Origin: Alteribacillus bidgolensis
GTDB taxonomy: Bacteria > Bacillota > Bacilli > Bacillales > Marinococcaceae
NCBI RefSeq assembly: GCF_002886255.1
Contig: NZ_KZ614149.1
Location: 930,001 to 994,000 of the forward strand
Reading direction: 5' to 3'
DNA: 64,000 nucleotides
Of the stretch, positions 46,646 to 57,456 are shown piece by piece; position 1 is the stretch's first letter; the number at the start of each line of letters is the position of its first letter. The position numbers and the translations under genes are program-made. The notes beneath the pieces are model-generated. The model made no database searches. It was not told the DNA's origin and saw only the letters and a list, made by a program, of their open reading frames with translations.

Positions 46646-48064
46646 CTATGAAAGGGATTGCATTTCTTTTTCGATGGTTTGGAGTGCGCCTGCAATAATT
46701 TTACTTTCTTCTTCTGTAATAGTGCGGAAATCAAAGACAACTTTTTCTTCTTTTATACGAGCGACGACAGCTGGTTTCGTTTCTGTACGAAGCTTATCTA
46801 TTACCACTTGGGCAGGGGTATTGCCCGAATGCAAATGTACTACAGCAGTAGGCAGTGTCACTTCCGGCATCGTACCTCCCCCTACTTTCGATACATCTTC
46901 TTCAATGAAAGTTTGCCATTCAGATAAATGAATTAAATCAGTAAATGCCTCCGCTCTTTGCTTTATGGACTGTTTTGTTTCTAGAACCCGCTCTGCTGTA
47001 GGTATAGTATATACGCCTTCTTCTCCTTGCAAATATGCTTTCAGCGTTTCCTCTAATGCTGCAAGTGTCATTTTATCTACTCGCAGAACTCTAGCAAGCT
47101 GGTGTTTTTTTAAGTGATTGATCCATTTCTTTTTCCCTGCAATAATTCCAGCTTGAGGTCCGCCAAGCAATTTGTCTCCGGAAAAAGTCACAAGGTCAGC
47201 ACCATCGTTCAAAGCCTCGGAAACAGTAGGTTCTCCCCCTATACCATGGTTTTTGAAGTCATAAAGCGCTCCGCTTCCAAGATCTTCATATACAATTAGG
47301 TCTTCGTTTTCCTTAGCTATGTTAACTAATTCTTTTAACGGTACTTCAGCTGTAAATCCAATTGTTTTAAAATTGCTTGTATGTACCTTCATTATCATAG
47401 CTGTTTGTTCATTTACTGCTTCTTTATAATCATGCGGGTGAGTTTTATTCGTCGTGCCTACTTCTACTAAAGAGGCTCCGCTTTCTTCCATAATAGAAGA
47501 CACTCTAAACGAACCGCCAATCTCCACGAGCTGCCCTCTTGATACAATTACTTCTTTTCCTTCTGTTAATCCTTTTAATACTAAATACACAGCTGCAGCG
47601 TTATTATTTACTACCATCGCTGCTTCTGCTCCTGTACACTCTTTTATTAAGTCTTCTAGAATAGAGTGGCGAGAGCCTCTTTGTCCAGAAGTTATTTCAT
47701 ATTCTAGATTTGTATAGGACCTGGCAGCCATAGCTACTTTTTTCACTGCTGCCTCACTCATATTAGCACGGCCGAGATTGGTATGAAGAATCGTACCTGT
47801 GGCATTTATCACACGTTGGAGCCGATCTTCCTGAAAATATTCACTTTTATACTTTAAACGTTCTAAAAGGTATGTTTTAATTTCTTCTGTTGTATGTACA
47901 TCTGGCCCGATATTTTCTAGAAATGCTTGTCTGAGCAGGTCCACTTCATTACGCAGCCAGCTTGTTACAACCTTTTCTTCTCCTATTTGTTCAGCTGCTT
48001 GTTGAAAAAGCTGATTTTGTTGCAATTCATGAACAGACGGAATTTTTCTTAACTTTTCTTTCAT
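46646..48064 (-). CDS. selA: L-seryl-tRNA(Sec) selenium transferase
   Basis: A 472-residue PLP enzyme that turns Ser-tRNA(Sec) into Sec-tRNA(Sec) with selenophosphate. The PLP lysine is in VTFSGDKLLGGPQAGII; RVINATGTILHTNLGRANMS and EAAMVVNNNAAAVYLVLK are hallmark SelA motifs. AAAAAGGAGATT precedes the ATG. It lies next to two selenoprotein genes, the SelW-like one and selD. Confidence 0.96.
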   Translation of the reverse strand: MKEKLRKIPSVHELQQNQLFQQAAEQIGEEKVVTSWLRNEVDLLRQAFLENIGPDVHTTEEIKTYLLERLKYKSEYFQEDRLQRVINATGTILHTNLGRANMSEAAVKKVAMAARSYTNLEYEITSGQRGSRHSILEDLIKECTGAEAAMVVNNNAAAVYLVLKGLTEGKEVIVSRGQLVEIGGSFRVSSIMEESGASLVEVGTTNKTHPHDYKEAVNEQTAMIMKVHTSNFKTIGFTAEVPLKELVNIAKENEDLIVYEDLGSGALYDFKNHGIGGEPTVSEALNDGADLVTFSGDKLLGGPQAGIIAGKKKWINHLKKHQLARVLRVDKMTLAALEETLKAYLQGEEGVYTIPTAERVLETKQSIKQRAEAFTDLIHLSEWQTFIEEDVSKVGGGTMPEVTLPTAVVHLHSGNTPAQVVIDKLRTETKPAVVARIKEEKVVFDFRTITEEESKIIAGALQTIEKEMQSLS

Positions 48065-48159
48065 TTCAATCTCCTTTTTTAGGGAGAAAACTTGGGTTCT
48101 CGGCAGTTCCGTTTATCTAAACTGTTTACCGTTAACACTTCACTCTTTTCTAATAGTGG

Positions 48160-48187
48160 GAAAACCAGAAGAATAAACTTTTTCTGG
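48160..48187 (-). terminator. Terminator of the SelW-like gene
   Basis: Stem CCAGAA / TTCTGG, then GTTTTCCC on the minus strand, 15 bases after the stop. Confidence 0.6.
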
Positions 48188-48199
48188 CTGCCTTCCAAG

Positions 48200-48427
48200 T
48201 TATCTTCCGAGCTTCTCTACAAATTCTTCTTCATCTGGAAAATCGCCAGTTTCCTTTTTGGAATAAATTTTCTCTCCATTTAATGAAACTTCAAACACCC
48301 CGCCAGAACTAGTAATAAGCTGGATTGATTCAATTTCTCCCCTGTATTTATCATATAGTTTGTCCGTGAGACTCACGGCTTTTGGAGCATAGTTTCACTG
48401 CATACAAAATTCAATGCTTAATTTCAT
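48200..48427 (-). CDS. SelW-like (Rdx family) selenoprotein
   Basis: A 75-residue protein if the TGA at 48397-48395 is selenocysteine (residue 11). It reads MKLSIEFCMQ-U-NYAPKAVSLTDKL, QLITSSGGVFEVSLNGEKIY and ends DEEEFVEKLGR. The N-terminal CxxU on a thioredoxin-like beta-alpha-beta unit and the SGGVFEV strand define the Rdx/SelW family of thiol or glutathione-linked redox proteins. A perfect hairpin CCGUGA-GUC-UCACGG starts 16 bases after the UGA and is a good bacterial SECIS. GACGAGGGACG precedes the ATG. It lies between selA and selD, divergent from selD. Confidence 0.92.
48364..48378 (-). promoter_or_regulatory. SECIS-like hairpin in the SelW-like gene
   Basis: On the minus strand CCGTGAGTCTCACGG is a perfect six-pair stem with a three-base loop, placed 16 bases after the UGA codon, the spacing used by bacterial SelB. 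Confidence 0.85.
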
Positions 48428-48539
48428 CGTCCCTCGTCCTTTCTTTCGATAGGTTTCTTTTTTTATTTTAGTTTATCGTTTGTATTCATGCAAACAAACG
48501 AATTATAATAAGATATAGATGCCGACTGGAGGTGAGCGT

Positions 48540-49592
48540 ATGAGTAATGAAGAAAAAATCAGATTAACAAGCCTGTCTTCAAAAGCTGGCTGAGGATGCA
48601 AAATTGGTCCTGAGGACCTGGCGCAAGTATTGCGTCACTTACCTGAACGAGAGACAGACCCTAATTTACTAGTAGGTATGGATACTTCTGATGATGGGGG
48701 TGTCTATAAACTAACCGATGATATTGCCCTCGTACAGTCGGTCGATTACTTTACACCGATTGTGGATGATCCATATATGTTCGGCCAAATTGCTGCTGCT
48801 AATGCGCTAAGTGACATATATGCCATGGGGGGGAAACCAACAACGGTATTAAATATTGTCGGCTTTCCTATTAAAGAGCTTCCCGATGAGATTTTGGCCG
48901 GTATGATGAAAGGAGCATCTGATAAAGTTGACGAAGCAGGAGCTGCCATCGTAGGCGGTCATTCAATAGATGACCAGGAACCAAAGTTTGGACTGGCTGC
49001 AACCGGTATTGTTCACCCTGAAAAAGTGTGGGCAAACAAAGGGGCAGAACCAGGAGATGTTCTCGTGTTAACTAAGCCTCTTGGTGTTGGTATTCTAACA
49101 ACCGCTATTAAACGAGAAGCAGCAACGGCCGACCAAGAAAAAGCCGTGACAAAAGTAATGGCACAGCTAAATAGAACAGCTGCTGAAACATTGTCAGCTT
49201 ATACTCCTCATGCCGTTACAGATGTCACAGGATTTGGTCTGCTCGGTCATGCATTTGAAATGGCTGAAGCAAGTCATGTTACATTTTCCTTTGATTCGGA
49301 AACTATTCCGCTTTTAGATGGCGCAGTTATTCTAGCGGAACAGGGAATTATTCCTGGAGGTTCCAAGGCAAATGCAAAGTACCTTGCATCTCACATTGCA
49401 CGAGAAAATCATGTCTCTGAGTTAATGCAGTCTATTCTTTGTGATGCCATTACATCAGGCGGTCTTCTCATCGCTATGTCAGAGGATGAAGCTGCAAATT
49501 ATGTCCAAGACATGCATGATAAAGGAGAAACCGATACAAAAATCATCGGTAAGGTAATGGAAAGAAATACACAATCCATTTTTCTCAAGTAA
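48540..49592 (+). CDS. selD: Selenophosphate synthetase, itself a selenoprotein
   Basis: A 350-residue enzyme making selenophosphate from selenide and ATP. An open frame starts only at 48630, but the true start is the ATG at 48540 behind GGAGGTGAGC. The frame then has a TGA at 48591-48593: SLSSKAG-U-GCKIGPEDL. This is the catalytic Cys/Sec position of SelD. GGUCC-UGA-GGACC follows 17 bases later as a SECIS hairpin. Further motifs: MDTSDDGGVYKL, TPIVDDPYMFGQIAAANALS, GGHSIDDQEPKFG, TDVTGFGLLGHAFEM. Confidence 0.96.
48611..48623 (+). promoter_or_regulatory. SECIS-like hairpin in selD
   Basis: GGTCC-TGA-GGACC, a perfect five-pair stem with a three-base loop located 17 bases after the selenocysteine UGA. 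Confidence 0.8.
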
Positions 49593-49609
49593 TAAATACT
49601 ATGTATAGT

Positions 49610-49638
49610 AGCCAGACCACAGCCAAGGTCTGGCTTTT
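49610..49638 (+). terminator. Terminator of selD
   Basis: Perfect stem AGCCAGACC / GGTCTGGCT with a seven-base loop and a TTTTTATT tail. Confidence 0.9.
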
Positions 49639-49656
49639 TATTATCTAGCCATAGTT

Positions 49657-49800
49657 ATGAAGCGATTGAAAATTTTAATTATCACCGTTTTATTTATGGT
49701 TCTTTTGCTCATTCGCTTTAAGATTGGTGATACAATTTTTTTGCTTTTATGCACATATCTCTTAGTCATTACTCTTATTTGGTTTGAGCAAGCTTATTAG
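49657..49800 (+). CDS. Small hydrophobic protein, uncertain
   Basis: A 47-residue frame, KRLKILIITVLFMVLLLIRF, KIGDTIFLLLCTYLLVITLI, forming two membrane helices. There is no clear ribosome binding site, so this may not be a gene. It is followed by a bidirectional terminator. Confidence 0.35.
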   Translation: MKRLKILIITVLFMVLLLIRFKIGDTIFLLLCTYLLVITLIWFEQAY

Positions 49801-49820
49801 AAGACAATTCCTCATATAAA

Positions 49821-49860
49821 AAAAACAGCTTTGATAAAATGAGCATCAAAGCTGATTTTT
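49821..49860. terminator. Bidirectional terminator
   Basis: Stem CAGCTTTGAT / ATCAAAGCTG with A/T runs on both sides, between the small + frame and the minus-strand membrane gene. Confidence 0.8.
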
Positions 49861-49884
49861 CAATATATAGATTTGGATTTCAAG

Positions 49885-50475
49885 TCAATGCTTAATTCCC
49901 GATCCTCCAACCTTTATTATTGTTGTCATTAATTTCATCCCTTTTAATAAATAATAGAATCCAAATAATGTTGTCAAGGTTGCTGCGTTAAGGATGAAAT
50001 AATAATTAACTGGTAATTGAAATACGGGAGTTGTAACAAACATATAATTAGAACCTATGATAGGATTGATGATTCCTACACATGCTGCACATAAATAAAT
50101 GAAAACACCATTGTACATAATGGTTTTAAAAGAAATCTGCAACCTTATTTTTATTAAATGATATACTCCAATAAATAGTATGACAAAATGATAATAAAAA
50201 AAGTAAATGGCATATTCTGTTCCATAGGAAACGATGCCAAATGGGTAGGAAATTGCAATTACCGGCCCTATAATTAATGGGCAAATCATGATATCCATAA
50301 TTCTTTTGTCGTTTTTAAGGACAGCATATACTGCGAGTATTTGCATAATGTTGCATAGATGTAAAGGGGATTGTCTAGAAATATCAAACAATCCGTCCTT
50401 TAACAACATAGAATAATAAATACTCCAGCCGATCGTTATCAAAACACATACTGTGATTCGAAATGTTTTAGTCAT
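49885..50475 (-). CDS. TIGR02206/YwaF-type membrane protein
   Basis: A 196-residue protein with six hydrophobic segments. SPLHLCNIMQILAVYAV is the conserved PLHLCN block of the YwaF family, and YFFYYHFVILFIGVYHL follows. Members are usually about 230 residues, so the N-terminal helix may be missing or mis-started. Function unknown. Confidence 0.75.
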   Translation of the reverse strand: MTKTFRITVCVLITIGWSIYYSMLLKDGLFDISRQSPLHLCNIMQILAVYAVLKNDKRIMDIMICPLIIGPVIAISYPFGIVSYGTEYAIYFFYYHFVILFIGVYHLIKIRLQISFKTIMYNGVFIYLCAACVGIINPIIGSNYMFVTTPVFQLPVNYYFILNAATLTTLFGFYYLLKGMKLMTTIIKVGGSGIKH

Positions 50476-50752
50476 TTTACCACCATTAACAAATAATCGC
50501 AGGGTTTTAACTTATTATTCCAAATGGATTCACGGTTTATGTATATTTATTTTGTAAAGAACCACTAGCGAAAAGGTAAAATCAATGACTTTTGCCCCTG
50601 TCAACGCTACATCCGCAGTGACTTTTCTATTGTTCCATTCCTACCTTTTTAATCCATTTAAATAATCTGCTAGTACTTTAAACTTGTTCCTCCCAATGAC
50701 AGACATTTTCCGCTATTTTTCACATATTATGTTGGAGAAAGGAGGAATCAAG

Positions 50753-50941
50753 ATGGATAATTGGATTTTTTTAATGCTAGCAAATATTTTGGCTGGGGTT
50801 GCGTTAATAAAAGTTCCATTAGAAGGGACTTTCTTAGAAGGTATCATTCCCGTTACAACTATCATTGGTATTCTTGCTGTATTAATTTTTTCTTTTTATC
50901 TTCTTTTTAAAGGTGTAAGGTTTCTGTTTGGTAAATATTAA
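50753..50941 (+). CDS. Small membrane protein (62 residues)
   Basis: Reads MDNWIFLMLANILAGVALIK, GIIPVTTIIGILAVLIFSFY and KGVRFLFGKY, with two membrane helices. GAAAGGAGGAATC gives a strong start at 50753. The longer upstream frame is not needed. Function unknown. I see no gene in 50476-50752. Confidence 0.65.
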   Translation: MDNWIFLMLANILAGVALIKVPLEGTFLEGIIPVTTIIGILAVLIFSFYLLFKGVRFLFGKY

Positions 50942-51034
50942 ATAAAAAGCTGCTAAGTAAAGTGTTAGCAAAAAATTCTCTTTATTGTGTGGGCTTGAAC
51001 CGGCTTGAGCACATACGCCAAAATTTACTTTTTG

Positions 51035-51075
51035 AAAAAAGACACTCCTCAGCGTCATAAAGCCAAGGAGTGTCC
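51035..51075 (-). terminator. Terminator of cstA
   Basis: Stem GGACACTCCT / AGGAGTGTC and a TTTTTTCAAA tail on the minus strand. Confidence 0.8.
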
Positions 51076-51132
51076 ATTTCATGTTATTTAGTCGTGCAGT
51101 GTGTGAGCTCATCTATGCCTATACATAGGTGA

Positions 51133-52584
51133 TTACGCGACATTGTTTTTATCGTTAATGTTTTCTTCTAACGGCAGTTGATTCGCTCGGGCTTTTTTCG
51201 CCGCCTGGAAAAAGAGAACGGTTACAATAATAGTTGCAATTGCAGCACCAATGTAGGAAAGGTTCATTGGTAAGCCAAAACCGATAGGTGCATTCAAAAT
51301 ATAAGTTGTCGTTGCCATCGTCATAAATATTCCTGGAATCATAGCAATCCAATAGTTTTTCTTTGCAATAAATAGATACATTGATCCGACCCATAAAGCA
51401 ATTACCGCTGTAGACTGATTTGCCCAGCTAAAGTAACGCCAAAGCAGCTCAAAATCAATATTGGTTAATACAAAAGAAATAGCAAATAGAGGAAGAGCAA
51501 TCCATAAACGACTACGCCATTTCTTTTGAGGCAGTTTAATATAATCCGCAATAATCATTCTTGCACTTCGGAATGCCGTGTCACCAGAAGTAATTGGCAG
51601 AACAATAACACCAAGTACAGCTAATGTTCCTCCCACGGCACCAAGCATTAAAGTTGACGCTTCACTAACAATAGCTGCTGGACCTCCATCTGCAAGCAAT
51701 TCGTTTAACCCTGCAGGACCGTTGAACAGACTCATCGCAGCTGCCGCCCAAATCATGGCAATAATTCCTTCTGCAATCATCATTCCGTAAAAGATTTTAC
51801 GACCTTGTTTTTCATTTTGTGTCGTACGAGAAATTATTGGTGTCTGTGTGGCATGAAAACCAGATAATGCCCCACATGAAATAGTTAAGAACAATAATGG
51901 AAAAATCGGTGCATTGTCAGGATGAAGATTTGTAAAAGACAGCTCTGGGATCGGTGCTCCGGTAAACACTAGCATTCCCCCGACACCGAGTGCACTAATT
52001 AATAACAAGGCTCCTAAAAACGGATAAACACGACCAATAATTTTATCCACAGGTAAAAGCGTCGCGATAATAAAGTAAACAAAGATAGCCGCTAAAATGA
52101 GACTCATCGTTGTCCAACCATTTGACAAACTAAAAAGCAGTTCAGCTGGAGCAGATACAAACACCGTACCAACTAATACAAGCAGCAAAACAGCGAACAC
52201 GTTAACAACGTGCTTCATCACATTTCCTAAAAACTTACCTGCAAGCTCAGGCAAGTGAGCACCACGATTACGAATCGAGATCATACCTGTTAAATAATCA
52301 TGGACGGCTCCAGCAAAAATACACCCAAACACGATCCAGAGAAAAGCAACAGGCCCATAAAGCGCTCCCATAATTGGACCGAAAATTGGTCCAACTCCTG
52401 CAATATTCAGCAGTTGAATTAACGAATTTTTTTTCGAGTTCATTGGCAGGTAATCCACGTTATCTTGATTAGCATAAGCTGGAGTGGTTCTGCCTTCATT
52501 TACTCCAAACACTTTTTCTACAAACTTACCATATGTGAAATATCCTATCACTAATAAAATAATGGCTATTAAAAAGGTATACAT
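51133..52584 (-). CDS. cstA: CstA-family peptide/pyruvate transporter
   Basis: A 483-residue carbon-starvation protein CstA with many membrane helices. Family motifs: LIQLLNIAGVGPIFGPIMGA, GCIFAGAVHDYLTGMISIRN, SCGALSGFHATQTPIISRTT and PITSGDTAFRSARMIIADYI. CstA/BtsT proteins import pyruvate (and peptides). The lytST genes lie just upstream and LytTR-like repeats are in between, which matches the BtsSR-BtsT and LytST-pyruvate transporter systems. Confidence 0.92.
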   Translation of the reverse strand: MYTFLIAIILLVIGYFTYGKFVEKVFGVNEGRTTPAYANQDNVDYLPMNSKKNSLIQLLNIAGVGPIFGPIMGALYGPVAFLWIVFGCIFAGAVHDYLTGMISIRNRGAHLPELAGKFLGNVMKHVVNVFAVLLLVLVGTVFVSAPAELLFSLSNGWTTMSLILAAIFVYFIIATLLPVDKIIGRVYPFLGALLLISALGVGGMLVFTGAPIPELSFTNLHPDNAPIFPLLFLTISCGALSGFHATQTPIISRTTQNEKQGRKIFYGMMIAEGIIAMIWAAAAMSLFNGPAGLNELLADGGPAAIVSEASTLMLGAVGGTLAVLGVIVLPITSGDTAFRSARMIIADYIKLPQKKWRSRLWIALPLFAISFVLTNIDFELLWRYFSWANQSTAVIALWVGSMYLFIAKKNYWIAMIPGIFMTMATTTYILNAPIGFGLPMNLSYIGAAIATIIVTVLFFQAAKKARANQLPLEENINDKNNVA

Positions 52585-52812
52585 ATTGTCATCCTCCCTT
52601 TTACAACTGTGAATGCGGTTACAAAGAAGTATAACGCAGCGTACGATCTAATAGTGAATACAGGAAATAACATGTAGAAAACGAGCACTATCATGTCGTA
52701 TTACCATCCTCAAACGCAAAAAATGTAACCCTTTTCCTATGATTCACTTGGACAACATGATAACATCGCTTTCCCGCATCCATATTTTTACAATACTATC
52801 TGGAAGTTCCGA

Positions 52813-52864
52813 TTTACTCGCCTATCTACGCAATTTACTCGCCGTTTTATTGATTTTACTCGCC
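52813..52864 (-). promoter_or_regulatory. Triple direct repeat, probable LytT operator
   Basis: TTTACTCGCC occurs at 52813-52822, 52834-52843 and 52855-52864, exactly 21 bp apart, so on one face of the helix. The LytTR DNA-binding domain binds pairs of about 9-bp direct repeats with 12-13 bp spacers. The block is 229-280 bp upstream of the cstA start and 100-150 bp after the lytT stop. Binding is inferred, not shown. Confidence 0.7.
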
Positions 52865-52934
52865 AAGCTCTTATAAGGACTTGGACGACTAACGACATCA
52901 CTTACAACAATATCTTCCCCATCTGAGCAAAATG

Positions 52935-52967
52935 AAAAAACAGTTCGCTTTATCCAGCGAACTGCTT
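52935..52967 (-). terminator. Terminator of lytST
   Basis: Stem AGTTCGC / GCGAACT with a GGATAAA-type loop and a T-rich tail on the minus strand, next to the lytT stop. Confidence 0.8.
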
Positions 52968-53704
52968 TACAGCTCTAATCGTGCTCTTAATGCTTTAACG
53001 TAATTTCGACTAACAGAAAGCGTATCCTTTTCGCCTTTTACTTTAAGCTGATAAGCGCCGTTAAACCATGGAGTAAGGCGAACCACGTAATCTAAATTGA
53101 CAAGATAGCTTTTGTGTATGCGAAAAAAAGCATATGAAGACAGCCGTACTTCTAAATCTTTTAATGGTGTTTTCACTTCATATGTCGCCTCATTTGTGAT
53201 AACCTTTGAGACTTTTTCCTCTCGGTAAATATAAATGATTTGTTTTGGATCAAGGTAAAATATTTCACCATCTTCGTCGACTGCCAATTTTCCAAGTGGA
53301 TTTTTTACAGTTTGGTTTTCGGTTGAGATTGGCTGCAAAATTTTTTTAATTCTCTTGATCGCCTGGTTTAATTGTTCTTCATCATAAGGTTTTAACAAAT
53401 AGTCGACAGCCTCGTACCGAAAGGCTTCTGCTGCAAATTGTGGATAAGCGGTAGCAAATACAATAAGCGGTACTTTTTTTAGCTCTTCAAGTGACTTAGC
53501 TGTTTGCATGCCATTCATTTTTGGCATTTCTACATCTAAAAACACAACGTCCGGTTCAAGTTGGAGTGCTTTAATAATAGCATTTTCTCCTGAATCAGCT
53601 TCACCTACAATGGAAAGCGAAGGATGTTGACTGATTAAATGTTTTAATTCATCCCGGCTGTAACGTTCGTCATCAACGATGAGTACGGTAATAGCTGTTT
53701 CCAT
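52967..53704 (-). CDS. lytT: LytTR response regulator
   Basis: A 245-residue regulator. Receiver domain: acidic pair in VLIVDDERYSRDE, phospho-Asp in DVVFLDVEMPKMNG, Lys in DYLLKPYDEEQ. LytTR DNA-binding domain at about 140-245 (GEIFYLDPKQIIYIYREEKV, FFRIHKSYLVNLDYVVRLTP). It pairs with LytS and probably controls cstA. The ATG at 53704 follows GGAGGATAATG and lies four bases past the lytS stop. Confidence 0.93.
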   Translation of the reverse strand: METAITVLIVDDERYSRDELKHLISQHPSLSIVGEADSGENAIIKALQLEPDVVFLDVEMPKMNGMQTAKSLEELKKVPLIVFATAYPQFAAEAFRYEAVDYLLKPYDEEQLNQAIKRIKKILQPISTENQTVKNPLGKLAVDEDGEIFYLDPKQIIYIYREEKVSKVITNEATYEVKTPLKDLEVRLSSYAFFRIHKSYLVNLDYVVRLTPWFNGAYQLKVKGEKDTLSVSRNYVKALRARLEL

Positions 53705-53708
53705 TTCA

Positions 53709-55442
<1,734 letters not shown>

Positions 55443-55526
55443 GAACGTACCCCTTATTACATGCTTTTGCATGGTTAGAATAAAACATAATATGAATGAA
55501 TTTCATATTCATTTCTATATCATTAT

Positions 55527-55763
55527 AAACGAACATTATAAAATTCCCTCGTTATCGTTCGATTTTCGCTTCAGGCGGACGCTTTCACCCTCGGGGCACA
55601 AGTGCGACATCTACTCCCACTCACTTTGTTTGTTCTCGTAGTGTCTTCTTTACCACGGGCTTGGCTTCAGCCTCCTCGGCAGCAAGCTGCCTGCGTGGTC
55701 TTCAGCTCAATCTTATCCCGCCGAAGTCGCCGCCTTCCGCTACAATCGATATAATGTTCGTTT
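55527..55763. repeat. MITE-like element with 14-bp terminal inverted repeats
   Basis: AAACGAACATTATA at 55527-55540 and its exact reverse complement at 55750-55763 bound 237 bp that have no gene. Inside, GC-rich blocks such as GGCTTCAGCCTCCTCGGCAG and CAAGCTGCCTGCG resemble the GC-rich intergenic repeats common in Bacillaceae. The composition is clearly richer in GC than the flanks. It fills the gap between lytS and phnC. Confidence 0.65.
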
Positions 55764-55843
55764 TTGATAATCAAAATAGCACTTCCTTATGGAATTGATT
55801 CAAATAATAGGTTACTTTATTTTTTCCAAAAAAGTGTAAAAAA

Positions 55844-55870
55844 CTCGAGATACCATATTAGGATCTCGAG
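55844..55870 (-). terminator. Terminator of phnDEC
   Basis: Perfect stem CTCGAGAT / ATCTCGAG with an 11-base loop and a TTTTTTACAC tail on the minus strand. Confidence 0.85.
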
Positions 55871-55894
55871 CTTTGATTGAATATAAAAATCATT

Positions 55895-56644
55895 TTACGC
55901 TTGAAGCGCTTTTCCGTAAATGGTTTCAAGACCTATAGATGTTAAGTCGTCTGGCGAGCCATTAAAAATGACTTCACCATGAGATAATCCGATGATACGA
56001 GTGGCAAATTCCTTAGCAAGTGTAACATCATGAACATTTATTATCGTGGTGAGATTTTTTCTTTCATGTACCTCTCTTAAAAGCTGAAAAATTGATCGAG
56101 CTGTGCCTGGGTCGAGACTTGCAACCGGTTCATCTCCTAAAAAAACTTCGGGCTCCTGCATAAGTGCTCTGGCCACTCCAACGCGCTGTTTTTGTCCGCC
56201 GCTGAGCCATTCTACCCGCCGGTCAGCCATTTCTTCCAAACCGACTTGCTTTAAAATCGCTTGTGCTTTGTTTTTTTCGGATTGGGAAAAAACACCTGCA
56301 AACGCCGCGATGCCATGTTTTTGCCCAAACAGCCCCGTTAAAACATTATGTTCTACCGTAAGCCTGGGAATAAGATGAAAATGCTGAAAGATCATACCGG
56401 TGCGGCTTCTCCACTGCCGTCTTTTCCATTCAGACCATTCAGCAATATCGCTCCCATCAATGATAACTTTGCCATCCGTCGCCTGCTGCAAAGCGTTAAT
56501 CGTGCGTATCATCGTAGATTTTCCTGCGCCGCTTGGGCCTAGTACACAAACAAACTCCCCTCGATCGAAGGAAAGATTTATATTATTTAATGCAGGTTCC
56601 TCAGATTTTGGGTAAAACACAGTCACATCATTTAATTCAATCAT
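55895..56644 (-). CDS. phnC: Phosphonate-type ABC transporter ATPase
   Basis: A 249-residue ATPase: Walker A GPSGAGKSTMIRTINAL, signature WLSGGQKQRVGVARALMQ, Walker B VFLGDEPVASLDPG and H-loop INVHDVTLAKEFA. Order phnD-phnE-phnC in one operon, ending at a strong terminator. The substrate may be phosphonate, phosphite or a related anion; no C-P lyase or phosphonatase gene is nearby. Confidence 0.9.
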   Translation of the reverse strand: MIELNDVTVFYPKSEEPALNNINLSFDRGEFVCVLGPSGAGKSTMIRTINALQQATDGKVIIDGSDIAEWSEWKRRQWRSRTGMIFQHFHLIPRLTVEHNVLTGLFGQKHGIAAFAGVFSQSEKNKAQAILKQVGLEEMADRRVEWLSGGQKQRVGVARALMQEPEVFLGDEPVASLDPGTARSIFQLLREVHERKNLTTIINVHDVTLAKEFATRIIGLSHGEVIFNGSPDDLTSIGLETIYGKALQA

Positions 56645-56665
56645 TTTCTCACCTCGTGCACTTGC

Positions 56666-57427
56666 TTAAATTACTTTTTTACGTATAAACGCTCCAAATA
56701 AATCTACAATAATAACCAAAAGCATAATCAATATAACTTCAACTGTTACAGCTGGATAGTTAAAACTGTTAAAATCATTTATTAGTTTTTGCCCAATTCC
56801 GCCCCCGCCAATGAACCCAAGAATCAAGGATGTACGAATGGCTACCTCAAAACGATAAAAGTAATGGGATAATACATTTGGCCAAATTTGCGGCAATATC
56901 GAAAATAAATTTCCAATACGCCGTCCTGCTCCTACCGATTGCATTGCTTCTTGAGGTCCTGCATCAGCTGCTTCAATAAGTTCTGATATTAATTTGCCCA
57001 AAACTCCAATATTATGAAGTAAAATAGCCATCACTGCAGGAAACGGACCAAGTCCTAATACGACAACAAACACCAAACCAAATACGATCTCCGGAACCGA
57101 GCGTAGTATAGATAAAAAAAACCGGTTCACATAATATAAAAAAAGATTTGCCGTTGTATTTTTTGCAGCTGCAAAGCTTAACGGCAAGGCAATGAGCAAT
57201 GCAATAAACGTTCCTAAAAATGCTACAGCTAATGTGACAAGAATAGGATCAATAAGAATTGGCAAAATATCCCAGCTTGCCGGCAGAAATCGATCATGTA
57301 TAAAAGAATATGCATTGTTGAATTCTTCAAAATTGTTCCATTCAAATTCTGTTTTCCTCATGCTCCACCAAGTAAACAGACCTAATAGGACTGCATAAAT
57401 CCAGGCTCTTTTCCGGAACCAGCTCAT
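56666..57427 (-). CDS. phnE: Phosphonate-type ABC permease
   Basis: A 253-residue inner-membrane permease with six helices. The EAA-type loop AADAGPQEAMQSVGAGRRIG and the C-terminal IRTSLILGFIGGGGIGQKLI motif define PhnE. It lies between phnD and phnC with gaps of about 30 and 20 bases. Confidence 0.9.
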   Translation of the reverse strand: MSWFRKRAWIYAVLLGLFTWWSMRKTEFEWNNFEEFNNAYSFIHDRFLPASWDILPILIDPILVTLAVAFLGTFIALLIALPLSFAAAKNTTANLFLYYVNRFFLSILRSVPEIVFGLVFVVVLGLGPFPAVMAILLHNIGVLGKLISELIEAADAGPQEAMQSVGAGRRIGNLFSILPQIWPNVLSHYFYRFEVAIRTSLILGFIGGGGIGQKLINDFNSFNYPAVTVEVILIMLLVIIVDLFGAFIRKKVI

Positions 57428-57456
57428 TGCCTTTACTCCTTTACTTGACTGTAATG

